From the NCBI GenBank assembly GCA_018136815.1, contig CM030933.1, positions 1,812,379-1,876,378 on the forward strand: a stretch of 64,000 bases of DNA. Direction: 5' to 3'. The stretch is from Isochrysis galbana (taxonomy: Eukaryota > Haptophyta > Isochrysidales > Isochrysidaceae). Below, one piece after another: positions 26,428 through 36,884 of the stretch. The notes beneath the pieces are model-generated. The model was not told the origin of the DNA. It was given only the letters and a program-made list of their open reading frames with translations, and did not search any database. Each line of letters opens with the position of its first letter. Position 1 is the stretch's first letter. Made by a program: the position numbers and the translations under genes.

Positions 26428-29352
26428 ATGTCGCTCTCGCCGCCGTCCTCGCCCTCGCTCAAGCCCGCCTGCCCGCCTTCCTCTGCTGACGGGCTTCAGC
26501 CCGTCAGCACCTCCGAAGTGGTCTCCCTCTCCGCGCCTGCCGCCGGCTTCGCCCCTTCCTCATTGCCCTCAGGCCCTATGGGCCACCACAATTCGTCAGG
26601 TGTAGAATCCTTCCCGGTGCGTCCCGCGCTGGACGTCTCAATGGGGGTCACCCCCACCTCTGCAGAGTCGGGCACCATGCCTGCCCTGCCCCCTTTCCCC
26701 TCTCCGGACGGTCATCCACCACCACCTTCACATGGGGAGGTGATGCCCTCCCTCGCCTCACCTCCTGATCTCACTGCGGCCTCGCCGCCATCATCTCCGC
26801 CTTCGCCGCCAGAGTCCGTTGGAGGCAGGTCCAAGCCCGAGTCTTTCCAGGGTGAGGATAATCCTCTGGAAGGATTCCTCCCCTCTTCTCGCGCATGTCT
26901 CGAGGCACCGCCACCATTACCATCGGACTCGGAGGCCGCCTACGAGCCCTACCATCCCTCGCTCGAACGCCTCTCGGTCGCCTCGGTCGCCCCAAGTCAG
27001 CCGTCTCGTTGTGGAGAGGCCCCGGGCCTGCTGCCCGACTCCCTTCTTCATCTCTCTCCTTCTCCACCGTCTGCTACGGCTCCGCCGCCAACTTCGTCGG
27101 CTTCACCGGGGCTCAACCCCGTCGAGCTGCGTTACATTGAGCTCATGCAGGCCATGGCCGCTCAATTCTCACAGCAGCTCGCCGCAGTCACCAACGCGAT
27201 TGAACGGGGCCGACTCCCTCCTACACCGGTCCAGGCAGCCAGCCCGCCTCCACCTCCATCCGAAGATGGCGGCGAAACTGTTTTGCCTCCTCCACCGCCG
27301 CTCCCTCGCTCCTCACCGAAATCTAAAAAGGCTCATAAAAACAAGAAGAAGACCCGCCGCCGCCGCCGCTACAGCTCCCCTACCTCTTCGTCCTCCTCGT
27401 CCTCGTCTCCAGTCTCTAGCCCGCGTTCGTCCAACTACTCGTCGACCAGCGACTCGGAGTCCGATGGGTCATCCGAGTCTACGGACTCACCCCGCAAGCC
27501 TCGCCGCGCCAAGGGTGGCCACTATGCCACCACAGCTAAAGGCTATCATACTAAGGAGGGACGGCCGTCTATGATGGCCCCCGAAGGTTTACATTTAAAC
27601 TCTCGCCGATCTCTTCGCCCCCACGCCTCTAAGTCCAAGTCAGGCCATCACAAGAACCGGGAGAGTCGACGTCACGCTAAGCGCCACGCTGCTCCTCCCG
27701 CGGGCCCAGCCTTGTCTGACGAGCCGGACATTCTCGAGCAGTGGCTACGTCACTATGGACGCCACGGCAAAGCCTACTCCGACTCCGCTAGTGCCCCACT
27801 CGAATACCAGGTGATGGCGGCCCGTGAGGTCCCCTCTGGTGAGTCCTGGCATGCCCGCATTATCTATACGACTCGCACTCTTACGAAATGGGTGCGCGCT
27901 CGCACGTTCGTCCGCACCAAGGGCGGAACTCGCGATGCCAAGTCTAGCCTTGAGAGCCTGCAGTCGCTACGCTTTCCCGCCGACCTACGCTTTACCGACC
28001 CGAACAAGGCTGCTGCTTCCTGGGACGGATTTCGTATGCAACTGATCCGCGCACTCGAGGGCTCACTCACCTCGGGCGTGGACTGGCAGGACGCCCTCAA
28101 TGGCCTTCTCCTCGCCGCTCGCGATCCGAAAAAGGGCCATCCCCGCATCATGGCTTATGTCCTTGATGCGGTTAGGGACTCGGTCCTTTGCGCTAACCCG
28201 TGCCTACATGCTGACGTGCTGATCGCCAAGTGCGACCAGTCATTCGCTGCTGGGGCAAAAGGTTTCGCCAAAGAGACTGCGTCCGCGGAATGGGACCGTT
28301 GCACTACCCGTTCGGAGGGCGAAGATTTGGTAACCCTTGCCACTCGGGTGACTGATGCCTTTGTTCGCAAGATGAACGACCCAACGGTGACGGCAGCTAA
28401 CGTCTTCAAGTTTCCAGCCTTCACGCACGAAATCAACGAGCGATTCGACGCCTGCGTCAAGGCCGACGAAAGCGACCGCGCACGGGGAGCGGAGAATTCG
28501 TTCGAGTTCCTCAAGGCGTGGAAGCGGGGCATAGAGGCAGTCGCCGCAGGAGACGCGCCGCATCACTCGTTGTCCTGCATCTCGATTGCGCGCATGGTGC
28601 TAGCTCCAGCAGAGCAGGCACGTGCGGAGGCTTCGCGGAGCAGCAAGCAAGTGGACGGACCGCTCACAATCGCCCACATCGACGACGTCGTCCGGATGGT
28701 CAAGGATCGCCTGGGTTCGTCGAAGCCGGCTCCGGACAAAAGCGATAAACCGTCGGCCGCTAACTCCGGGGGCAGCCGCGGTCCCGATACTCGGAATCAT
28801 CGTAATGGAGATCGGTCCCACCAGGGACGCACCGACCACACCAGGGAGCCGCCTCCCAAGTTGGAGGGTGGACTCCCACCTCTCGACGCACCGCCCTCGC
28901 AAAAGAGCCGCCGCTGCGCGCCGCCTGCGGACAACCTCGGCCATCCCGAGGGTGCCAAATGGGATTTGGAATCTTGGCGTAACGCCAAGGTTGATTTCGA
29001 CCCGATGTCACGCTATTGTGGGCACGCTGATCTGGCTGCTTCGTTCGCTAGGGCTCGTCCGACCGACGCATCTATGAAGGTGCCTCGCACGCAGCGCCCT
29101 ACGTCTGAGGGCGGTGTATGGACCACAGCCACCGGCTGTGCCTATTGCGCCTTCCGCCCCGCTCCTCCCGATCACGATACGGCTCGTCCCGACCATCCCG
29201 ATAATTGGCGATGTGGGACAGGCGATGGCGCCCATTCGCCGTACTACTGCCAGCCGTTCATTCGCTTCCTTTGCGAGGGCGAGCCGGAGATCCCCGAAGC
29301 CCACCGCGCCTACCTTCGTCGTCTCGTCGTCCTCGGCCGCAACCGCCGTTAG
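26428..29352 (+). CDS. Retrotransposon ORF1 (Gag-like protein with Cys/His C-terminus)
   Basis: ATG 26428 is preferred because it is conserved in all four fragments; the frame is also open upstream to 26200. The product is about 974 residues. The N-terminal ~280 residues are Pro/Ser-rich. A basic and Ser-rich stretch follows (KKAHKNKKKTRRRRR, then SSTSDSESDGSS). A helical, capsid-like region covers about 430-800, for example ASWDGFRMQLIRALEGSLTS, then NVFKFPAFTHEINERFDACV. The C-terminus has a Cys/His array (YCGHADL, CAYCAF, WRCG, YYCQPF), probably nucleic-acid binding. This is the architecture of a Gag/ORF1. The element class is unclear: no RT, integrase or recombinase is visible, though DIRS/Ngaro-like is possible. 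Confidence 0.75.
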   Translation: MSLSPPSSPSLKPACPPSSADGLQPVSTSEVVSLSAPAAGFAPSSLPSGPMGHHNSSGVESFPVRPALDVSMGVTPTSAESGTMPALPPFPSPDGHPPPPSHGEVMPSLASPPDLTAASPPSSPPSPPESVGGRSKPESFQGEDNPLEGFLPSSRACLEAPPPLPSDSEAAYEPYHPSLERLSVASVAPSQPSRCGEAPGLLPDSLLHLSPSPPSATAPPPTSSASPGLNPVELRYIELMQAMAAQFSQQLAAVTNAIERGRLPPTPVQAASPPPPPSEDGGETVLPPPPPLPRSSPKSKKAHKNKKKTRRRRRYSSPTSSSSSSSSPVSSPRSSNYSSTSDSESDGSSESTDSPRKPRRAKGGHYATTAKGYHTKEGRPSMMAPEGLHLNSRRSLRPHASKSKSGHHKNRESRRHAKRHAAPPAGPALSDEPDILEQWLRHYGRHGKAYSDSASAPLEYQVMAAREVPSGESWHARIIYTTRTLTKWVRARTFVRTKGGTRDAKSSLESLQSLRFPADLRFTDPNKAAASWDGFRMQLIRALEGSLTSGVDWQDALNGLLLAARDPKKGHPRIMAYVLDAVRDSVLCANPCLHADVLIAKCDQSFAAGAKGFAKETASAEWDRCTTRSEGEDLVTLATRVTDAFVRKMNDPTVTAANVFKFPAFTHEINERFDACVKADESDRARGAENSFEFLKAWKRGIEAVAAGDAPHHSLSCISIARMVLAPAEQARAEASRSSKQVDGPLTIAHIDDVVRMVKDRLGSSKPAPDKSDKPSAANSGGSRGPDTRNHRNGDRSHQGRTDHTREPPPKLEGGLPPLDAPPSQKSRRCAPPADNLGHPEGAKWDLESWRNAKVDFDPMSRYCGHADLAASFARARPTDASMKVPRTQRPTSEGGVWTTATGCAYCAFRPAPPDHDTARPDHPDNWRCGTGDGAHSPYYCQPFIRFLCEGEPEIPEAHRAYLRRLVVLGRNRR

Positions 29353-29535
29353 GGAATAGGCGAGGCCGCCGCCATATGCTTCGTTGACTTCTCGATTCCT
29401 CGGCGGCCTGGACCGCCACCCCTCTCGCCTCTCGATACTTCTGTCACTCCCTTTCGCGTTTCATTTCGTACCTCTAACGTTTCGCCTCTCCGATCTACGA
29501 GCTCGCCGTCCCTCGGACGGCTGAGCAAAGCCTTC

Positions 29536-30378
29536 TTGTTGTCTTTCCAACCTGGGGATGCTACCCTAGGTTGCGATGCCGTCGTTCCCGAAATTCGCGT
29601 CTTCGTTTCAGTCGTTCAATCGATCCGGAGTCACCCTCATCTGCTTATATGTGGTGGGGACGATTCGACTCCGGAAGTCCCGTTCTCTCTCGCCGTTCGT
29701 TCGCTACCTCCTTCGTCGCTCTCGTCGTCCTCGAATCATTCGTTCAATGCTCTCGATTATGAGCGCTCAACGCTAACTCTTGCCTTGAGCCCCGTCGCTG
29801 CCGATCCGTCTGCTGTCGCCAGTCAAATCTTGGATGGACTGGCCGATTCGTTTCCTCGAAACTCGCCGTTGAGCTGCCTTGGCCGTGCCAGCGAGGTTAG
29901 CCCCTCCGGATGGACGGTGGCCTACACTCTCGCTGTTCGCCGTTGGCTCGCGCCGCCTACGATGGTTGCGCCAACCCGATTGGGGTGGCGACCGCTACCG
30001 ACTAGCCTGTCTATTGAATCCTCGCTCGCTGACGAAGGGGTATTCGCCACTATGCCCTCCGTCGTGCAACGCGCATTTCGTCGATTGCTTCGTGCTCAAC
30101 CNNNNNNNNNNNNNNNNNNNNNNNNNNNNNNNNNNNNNNNNNNNNNNNNNNNNNNNNNNNNNNNNNNNNNNNNNNNNNNNNNNNNNNNNNNNNNNNNNNN
30201 NTCACGATGGAAATGCCTGCCCACCCCTTGCTGCGGGTGCAGTACACGCTCTTGCTGCGTGTGCCCATCCCCACGGGCTTCTCAGGCGTCTCGCGAAGGG
30301 CTCGCTCTGGCGGTCTGGCGGCTGGCGGAGAAAGTGCGTTGTCCGCTCGAGGTGGCTATTCGCTATTCCCACCCTTAG
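29536..30378 (+). CDS. Retrotransposon ORF2, interrupted by sequence gap
   Basis: This frame begins 183 bp after ORF1 and reads through the 100-N gap only formally. The visible N-terminal part (about 188 residues) has no clear motif: DSTPEVPFSLAV, PSAVASQILDGLADSFP, GWTVAYTLAVRRWLAPPTM. After the gap EGLALAVWRLAEKVRCPLEV leads to the stop at 30378. Because the missing length is unknown, the two parts may not belong to one frame, and any polymerase or recombinase domain would lie in the gap. Confidence 0.4.
   Translation: MLSFQPGDATLGCDAVVPEIRVFVSVVQSIRSHPHLLICGGDDSTPEVPFSLAVRSLPPSSLSSSSNHSFNALDYERSTLTLALSPVAADPSAVASQILDGLADSFPRNSPLSCLGRASEVSPSGWTVAYTLAVRRWLAPPTMVAPTRLGWRPLPTSLSIESSLADEGVFATMPSVVQRAFRRLLRAQXXXXXXXXXXXXXXXXXXXXXXXXXXXXXXXXXXSRWKCLPTPCCGCSTRSCCVCPSPRASQASREGLALAVWRLAEKVRCPLEVAIRYSHP
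30102..30201. other. Assembly gap (100 N)
   Basis: Exactly 100 undetermined bases, the usual placeholder for a gap of unknown size. It falls inside the retroelement's second ORF. Confidence 1.
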
Positions 30379-30409
30379 TTTACATTAGAACGGGTCTTGA
30401 TTTCTTGTT

Positions 30410-30625
30410 TCTTGATTTATTCAATGAAAGGATGGCCGCAGTTCTGCCACGACACGAAAGGTCTCTCTCTACCCTATCTCTCTCTACCCCTCCCCCGCCC
30501 CCACACACACGCGGAGGTGGCCATTCCCATCGTTATATTAGATGACTTAGAATGGGAGTTTATTCAATGAATGGGTGATGGCAATTCTCCCACCTCCCAC
30601 GAAAGGTCTCTCTCTACCTCTAACC
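30410..30625 (+). repeat. Duplicated 3' flank of the retroelement
   Basis: TTTATTCAATGAA.GG.TG, then CACGAAAGGTCTCTCTCTACC occurs twice (30416-30485 and 30550-30621), separated by C-rich and ACACAC sequence. The copies might be the 3' end of the element or a tandem duplication of it. Confidence 0.6.
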
Positions 30626-30639
30626 CCCCCCCCCCCCCC

Positions 30640-31735
30640 CCCCCTCCCCGCACGCGCCTCCCACATCATCTTGCCTAGGACCACCTAGATAACTGGCGAC
30701 ACCGCGACACCACGCACAAACAAGGTTGCAAATATAGAGCCGGCGTGTATAAGGGAAAAAACGTCTCCCGTGCCTACGCTGAAGCCGATGGCCGATACGA
30801 CGCCCGAACTCGTAGGATTAGCAAACGTGCCGAAGGAGTGGGAAGGGACGACGATGCCAACGGGAGGGATTCGACGAATCGCAGCTTTGCTGTCCCATGC
30901 TGGTGGAAAGTACAGTGTACAGTCGTCCTCCGGTGCGTCCGGCTAGCAAGTCCAGCTTTCCGGCGTCGCGCGTAATCACGCAAGCTTAATTAATTAGCAA
31001 AATAGACCTTCAAGCTTCAAGAATAATTAACAAAATAGACGTTCAAGAGGCCTGCCCAGAAGTGCGCCATGGCCGGACCCCGGAAACCGAAGAAAATGGA
31101 ATGATGGATAAGGGCGGTGTCGGAGTAGAGGTAGGGAAACCTTGACCTGCAGGTGTCTAGCCAAGAATCTTCACATGTTTTTTTCTTAGAAAGCGTACTG
31201 CGGCGTGGGGAGCGCCGGGAAGCGGGAGCGTTCAGCTTTATGGGAATGGGGGGGGGGGGGGGCGCAAAGAAGACGCGTCATCACCATCGCGTCATTCGTC
31301 ATTCTTGTTTATGTGCCCCCTCCCCGCTCCCCGCCCCATGTCCCTGCGCTCCACCCTAGCGGCGTTAGCTTTAGGGGGAGCGCTGCCATCGCTCACGACC
31401 AACCGCCCTTTGCCTTTGCATATGGACTTTCTTTCCTTACTATTATTACTATTTCCAAGTCTTATTGACATCTGCGAGCACATGAGCACTACCAATGAAC
31501 TCCAATGTGCATACCCAATGATGCCAACGTAGCCTTACGCTGTTCGCTGTTCGTGCTCCATTCGCTCCAACCTCTCTTTCTCCCTGAGTGCCACAGCCTC
31601 ACCAGCCAATTCAGCTCGTCGAACTTGCCACAAATCGAGTTCGCTCCTCCTCGCGCGGCGCCTTTGTCGCTTTGCATCCCCTTGCCTTTGGACTTCTTCG
31701 CCTTCTTCTTCTTCCGGGATCCCCCAATCAGACTC
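30640..31735. other. Mixed intergenic region, no recognised gene
   Basis: The near-duplicate TTAAT.A..AGCAAAATAGACCTTCAAG / TTAACAAAATAGACGTTCAAG occurs at 30988-31045, and a G-run at 31247-31262. Short frames on both strands have no domain. The left end has a run of C (about 30627-30644). Confidence 0.4.
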
Positions 31736-32041
31736 TTATTTGTTATTTGGCGATGACTCGTCGCTGGAGGGTGCGGTTGGGGGAGGGCGTGCACCAACCT
31801 CATTGTTAGCTGGTGAGTAGAGTGCACCTGGGGGCAGAGTTGATTGGCTAGTAGCTTGAGCCTTGAGCTCGGCAATTTCTTCCTTCAATGGCTGCGTTGC
31901 CTGTGCCACTGCCTCACGCAGCTTCCAGGTGACAATCTCTTCGAAGGCTTGCATTGAGAGCGGGATCGCCCACTGCCAAGCAACGCCCACTACCACTAGA
32001 AGATAAATTATGGCCGTTGTACTACCCCTCCCCCCCCCCAA
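31736..32041 (-). CDS. Possible small membrane/coiled-coil protein exon
   Basis: On the minus strand a frame open from 32041 (no ATG; TTG at the edge of a C-run) encodes a hydrophobic segment TTAIIYLLVVVGVAWQWAIP. Amphipathic sequence follows (MQAFEEIVTWKLREAVAQAT, LKEEIAELKAQAT), then a Pro-rich tail, ending SSPNNK-stop at 31736. It looks like a membrane anchor followed by a coiled coil. A Lys-rich segment (SRKKKKAKKSKGKG) lies in another frame just downstream and may be a further exon. The start is missing, so this is a partial model of unknown function. Confidence 0.35.
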   Translation of the reverse strand: MGGGRGSTTAIIYLLVVVGVAWQWAIPLSMQAFEEIVTWKLREAVAQATQPLKEEIAELKAQATSQSTLPPGALYSPANNEVGARPPPTAPSSDESSPNNK

Positions 32042-32106
32042 AACAATGAACCCCTCCCCCCCCCCTTGCGGGATGTGAGGAGGCTTTCAAAGTGTCTTGC
32101 TGTGAA

Positions 32107-32312
32107 TGAGCTCCAGGGGGGGGGGGGAATTCCGAACTCCATCCTTTGCTTTATCGATTATAGATTATCCCCCCCTAAGGAGCTCCAGGGGGGGGGAGGG
32201 GGGTTCTAGATTCCATCCTTTGCCGATTATCAATTATCCCCCCCCCCCCCCAAAGGGAGCTCCAGGGGGGGAATTCTAGATTCCATCCTTTATCCGTTAT
32301 CCCCCTAGGGGG
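32107..32312 (+). repeat. Tandem repeat, ~70 bp x3, with poly-G/C
   Basis: Three units of GGAGCTCCAGGGGGGG, then TTC.AGA.TCCATCCTTT and GATTAT..ATTATCCCCCC. Each unit has a G-run near its start and a C-run at its end, so neighbouring units could fold or form G-quadruplexes. Confidence 0.75.
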
Positions 32313-32524
32313 GGGGGGGTCCCGGGGCTAGGAGCCCACCAGGGGCTAATGCATCATCTAGCTCTCCATTTGAGCCAATGAAACTTGTCTTTTGCAGTGG
32401 TGGGTGCCCCCCCCCCCCCCCCCCACTTAAGCTTGGGAGGGCACACATGCTGCTTGTGAGGCTGGGCCGAGGAGGGTGCTTGAGGAACAATTGAGAAAAT
32501 GAAGGGTGAGTGGGCAGCCTTGGT

Positions 32525-32700
32525 CTCAACACTCAAGGCACGGTCTCCCAGAGGGAGTTACACGTTACGCATCATGAGGTTGGATCTTGTGCAAGGCTGC
32601 CCCACCCCTCATAACAGTGGGTGATGGTAACTTGTAGGAATGCAAGGCACGGTCTCTCATAAAGAGAGTTACACGTAACGCATCATGCATCCTGTGGTAG
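32525..32700 (+). repeat. ~110-bp direct repeat (x2)
   Basis: CAAGGCACGGTCTC.CA..GAGAGTTACACGT.ACGCATCATG occurs at about 32534-32576 and 32642-32686. No coding content. Confidence 0.65.
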
Positions 32701-32925
32701 TTTAAGGACATTCCGGTCCCAATGCTTGAGAGGATGCATTAATTCATTTTCCAATTTTCCACGCACAGTGCAACAACGGAACACACCCTGCACATTGTCC
32801 AGATGCTAAGGAACATTACCACCCACATCCAGTGCAACAAAGACTGAGCCATCTGCAAGAAAATGCTTGATGGAGCTTTGAGTGATGACAGTGGGTTTTG
32901 GGTTGTTCCTCTCCCTCTCACCATT

Positions 32926-33290
32926 GCTCTGCCTCTCCCTCTCCCTCGATCTCTCAATGTCACCATCACTATCGCTCAACTGCTCACTCTCTCTCCCTCC
33001 CCTCCCCTCTCTCATCGTGACAACCCTCCCCCTCCAGCTCCCCCTCACTTTCCCTCCTCCCATCCTCATCCTCGCCGCTCGCCCTCAGCTCGGCGCGCGC
33101 TCCCCATCGCTCTGCCTCTTCCTCTCCCTCGATCTCTCAATGTCGCCATCACTATCGCTCAGCTGCTCACTCTCTCTCCCTCCCCTCCCCTCTCGTTGTG
33201 ACAGCCCTCCCCCTCTGGCTCCCCATCACTTTCCCTCCTCCCGTCCTCATCCTCGCTGCTCGCCCTCAGCTCGGCACACGCTCCAACTGC
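32926..33290 (+). repeat. ~185-bp tandem duplication, CT-rich
   Basis: TCCCTCGATCTCTCAATGTC, CACCATCACTATCGCTCA and GCTCGCCCTCAGCTCGGC recur about 185 bp apart (32939 and 33125; 33077 and 33262). Both copies are pyrimidine-rich. Confidence 0.7.
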
Positions 33291-33487
33291 CTAGGGCTGC
33301 ATTCTGACGGCTCCATGCGATCGGAGCCGTCGCGCTAGAAGCGCATAGGCCATACCGTCCCGGCTCTCGCCGCTTCGAGCGGCGTGAGCGCGGGCGGTGA
33401 GCGCCGAGAGGGCATGGGGAGCTCTGGGGGCTCCATCGACGGCGCGAGACGCGCATCTCGCGCGAGAGAAGGGCGCGCCCCCCTGGG

Positions 33488-33720
33488 GTCTACAGCGGGA
33501 GTTCCCGTAGCTCTGCGGGGTGTACCCGTATCTCCGCGGGGGGCCAGGAAGACTATTTTTTAGTTTAATTTCTTGCTCGACTCGTACAGCGGGAGTTCCC
33601 GTAGCTCTGCGGGGTGTACCCGTATCTCCGCGGGGGGCCAGGAAGACTATTTTTTAGTTTAATTTCTTGCTCGACTCGTACAGCGGGAGTTCCCGTAGCC
33701 CGTATCTCCCGATACGGGGT
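33488..33720 (+). repeat. ~97-bp tandem repeat (x2.4)
   Basis: TACAGCGGGAGTTCCCGTAG with CTCTGCGGGGTGTACCCGTA and a TTTTTTAGTTTAATTTCTTG spacer recurs at 33490, 33587 and 33679, the last incomplete. The GC-rich part contains GGGAGTTCCC and GGGTGTACCC palindromes. Confidence 0.8.
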
Positions 33721-33744
33721 AAAACTCGGGTCTCGCTGGGCAGC

Positions 33745-33870
33745 GCCGAAGGACGCTGAAGGACGCGCTGCAAGACAGCGCTGGACACCGCTGAGGGATG
33801 CTGAGGGGCGCTGAGGGACGCTGGGAGACGCTGAGAGACGCTGGGGAACGCTGAGGGACGCGCTGGAGGA
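33745..33870 (+). repeat. Short-period GACGCTGAG minisatellite
   Basis: About ten units of GGACGCTGAG or GACGCTGGGA in 125 bp, followed by G-runs up to 34022. No gene. Confidence 0.75.
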
Positions 33871-34182
33871 CTTTCGCGCGGGGGGGGGGTGAGGGAAGAG
33901 AAGACGGCGTCTCAACGCGCGGACGCGGAAGAGAGCCGCCGTCTCGGCGCGCGCAGGGGGGGGAAGCGGCGGGGGGGGGGGGGGGGGGGAGCTGCGGGGG
34001 GGGGGCGCGGGGGGGGTGGGGGGGCGGAAACAGCGGAGCGGGGGAAACCACCTCACTGACCCAACTCCCTCCCACATTCACGTATTTTCCCCCGCTTGAA
34101 CGGGGAAACACCGGAAACTGCGGAGGAGGAGGAGGGGCTTGCTGTGGGTGTCACAGCCAAGGTGCTGCATATCGCAGTTGCC

Positions 34183-34251
34183 ATGAGGACGGGGTGTGTT
34201 TACAAGATATGGAACGTCCATTTACCTTATCCGGTGCATTCTTTTCCTCCG

Positions 34252-34282
<31 letters not shown>

Positions 34283-35601
34283 TGGAGCGGCAGCGCAGGC
34301 GGCGAAAGCGCAAGCATCCCACGCCCATCACCTGGTGGGAGCTCGGGGAGGGAAGGAGCGCCACCCTCCGGGTGTGCTACCGCGCCGGGCCGGATGCAGC
34401 GGATGGCAGGCCACGCCGGCAGAAGGACCACTTCGTCCTCGCCGTTTGGTGCGCAGACGAGGCGCGGCCTTTCGAGGTGTGCGCCACCAACGAGCGCGCA
34501 ATGGACGCCGTGCACAGGAGCCCGCTCGGGCTAGGCGCGCTGGCACATCTCTTCTGCCTCGTCCGGGCCCCACCACTGAGGGACCATCACAGGTGCGGGT
34601 GGGCGGCGCTGCTGCGGCCGGCGCTGCAGCAGGCCCTGCAACACATGCTGTTGGCAGAGACCATCGTCGCTGCCGTCGACGCGGCCACGGCGGGGGCAGC
34701 GGCACCCCTTCTGGCTGTGGCTGAGGCGCCGGCGGCCGGCGCCTCCTCAGGCGCGGGTGGCGGGGACACAGCGGCAGTGTCGCCTGCCACCGACGCCACC
34801 GCACCGGCACTTGACTCGACGAGCAGGGGCATCGCGCGCGAGGTGCGCTCATGGGCGGAGGTGGGCTTGCAGGCGAAAGTGCACGTTATGCACGGTGTGC
34901 TGTGCCCGCAGGACTGCCGGCGAGTCCGCCAGATGCGTGCGATCTCGCGGGAGATGCCCATCATCAACCGCCTCCGGGCGGAGGACGGCCAGCCGGACGA
35001 CGGTGACCGCTCGCGACGTGTGACATACCTCGAGGAATGTGGAGCGCTTTCGGCCCTGGCCGGCAAGGTGTGCAGCCCGTGGTGCCTGCGTGTAGCCCGC
35101 GCACCTGTGGCGCCACCCGGCATGCCGTGTTCTGCTGAGGCGCCCGCGCGCCCGCTCCGTCAGGTTGCGGGGCGCCTTGGCAAGGCAATGGACGCAGAAC
35201 CCCCACCGCTGCTGCGGGCAGCGCGGTTGCGGAGCATGGGTGGGGAGGCACAGGCGTTGCACCGGGACTTTCCGGAGGGGCGGTGGGAGTGGAACGACCG
35301 TGGGCCGGGCTCGGTGGTGTTGAATGTGAGCAGCTCGCTTGCTCGGCTGCACTTTTTGTCGGCGGACAGGAGTGAGCTCGTTCAGGTTGTGCTTTGGCAA
35401 GGTGACGCGGTGTACTTCGACGGCGACGTCATTCACTGCGGCAGCTCCTACGAGGGGGAGCACATTCGCCTGCACTTCTTTGTGTGGGAGGCGCCCGTCT
35501 CGGGCGGGCCAGAGGACTATGATCTCACCTTTGCGGACCACTCACCGTTTGGTAGGGCATGTGATTACGAGCAAGTTTTCTTTTCCGGAGGAGGTGGATA
35601 G
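34183..35601 (+). CDS. Putative Fe(II)/2-oxoglutarate-dependent oxygenase
   Basis: The first ATG is 34183 (472 residues), though it lies in a 70-bp segment repeated at 7120-7187, so the true start may differ. The N-terminal half has a Pro run, a basic patch (ERQRRRRKRKHP) and Ala-rich helices. The C-terminal ~115 residues look like a double-stranded beta-helix: ALHRDFPEG supplies the HxD pair (H360, D362), GSVVLNVSS and ARLHFLSADR are strands, GDAVYFDGDVIHCGSS supplies the distal His (H418), and EHIRLHFFVWEA the Arg that would bind 2-oxoglutarate (R429). Family is inferred from this spacing only. No intron is evident. It may be a host gene or cargo of mobile DNA; neighbours are repeats. Confidence 0.6.
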
Positions 35602-36024
35602 GTAGTGAGCAGTGAGGGCAGAGCCGTGAGGAGGTGTGCACGTGTGTGCACCATGCACGATGGCCAGGCATTACTGGAAGACATATCACAACAGTAATAC
35701 TGATAACCGATAATACGGATAACACTGATAACACTCTTGAGATAGGCGATACGGCGAGCGAAGCGCACGCCCATATGCGGCATCTGGCGATCTGGCATCT
35801 GTGCGCTTGACAGAGTTTGTCCAAAAATAAACCTGAAGATGCGGCTACTGTGTAAAGCACACATGTCAGTTGGAGGGCACTGTCTATCTCTCATATGTTA
35901 GCCAGAATGTGCACTATTCACCTTTACTTTTACTTCCGCCTCTTAGGATTGCCAAGCCTGCGAATGGTTTTCTTTAACCCAATCTACCGAATGAACGCAG
36001 CTCTCCTTTCTTCCCTTCGCTCCC

Positions 36025-36057
<33 letters not shown>

Positions 36058-36880
36058 CGCGCGCGCGCCGGCGGCCCACGAGAGACGCCGCCGCTCTCTC
36101 TCCCAGGAGAAAAAGTCCCTGCGAGCGCGGCGCGGGAACAGAGCGCACAGTCAGAATAACGACCTCGCGGGCGTTTCTTCCTTCCCGTCTACGCGACTTG
36201 CATAGTGCCTTCCAGCAAGGGACACACCACCAACTCTCAAGGGGACCAACAAAACTCTACAGTTTCATAGTGCCTTCCAGCGTTCTCGCTCTCGCCCGCA
36301 CTCTGCTGGTCGTTCCGGTTGCCCTCAAAGCCGTCGTCCTGGGCGACCTGCGCCGAGAGACCAGCGACGGGCGACCTGCGACACTCGCACACGCCGCGTG
36401 CTGCTGTCGGCAGCACACGACGGCTATCGTGCCGTAGGACGCACGCGCGCCCTGTGCCGCGCCCCCCACCCTGCGTCGCCTCGAGCGACGCGCGACGCGT
36501 CCAGGGCATCGCGGGGCGCCGCCGCTGACGCAGGGCGCCGCGCGTGTCACGTGGGCACCGACGCGCCATGCAATGCTCCGACGCGTGGGGCGGCGGCTCG
36601 GCGGCGAGCGACGCCCGGAGCGACGTCCGACTCGGTGTCCGCCCTGCGTCGCGCCTGAGTGCGCACGCCGCGCTCGCCGTCGTGCGTCGGCGCCGCAGCA
36701 CCCCACGGCGCCCGGGCCGACGCAGGGCGGCCCGCACTCCGGCCCGCCGTATGTCACGCGGCATGTCGTATGGATACTTCCGCGACGTGCGGTATAAATG
36801 TAACTTACGATAGGGGGGGTGGTCCCCCTGACGGAAGACGTGATGAGCGACGCACCGAGAAGATACGAACTACAATCGAG
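35602..36880. other. Intergenic, GC-rich on the right; no supported gene
   Basis: CATAGTGCCTTCCAGC occurs twice (36200 and 36267). A C-run lies at 36027-36056. The 36350-36760 part is rich in CG and GACGC and is open in several frames on both strands, as expected from composition; none shows a domain. Confidence 0.45.
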
Positions 36881-36884
36881 GATC

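Noticed and set aside
27864..29011. Several antisense and alternate frames within the Gag-like ORF
   Set aside because: Shadows of the 26428-29352 frame.
32863..33307. Leu/Ser/Pro-rich frames
   Set aside because: Translations of a CT-rich tandem duplication.
36237..36764. Arg-rich frames at 36.2-36.8 kb
   Set aside because: CG-rich simple composition gives frames on both strands; no motif or homologous copy.
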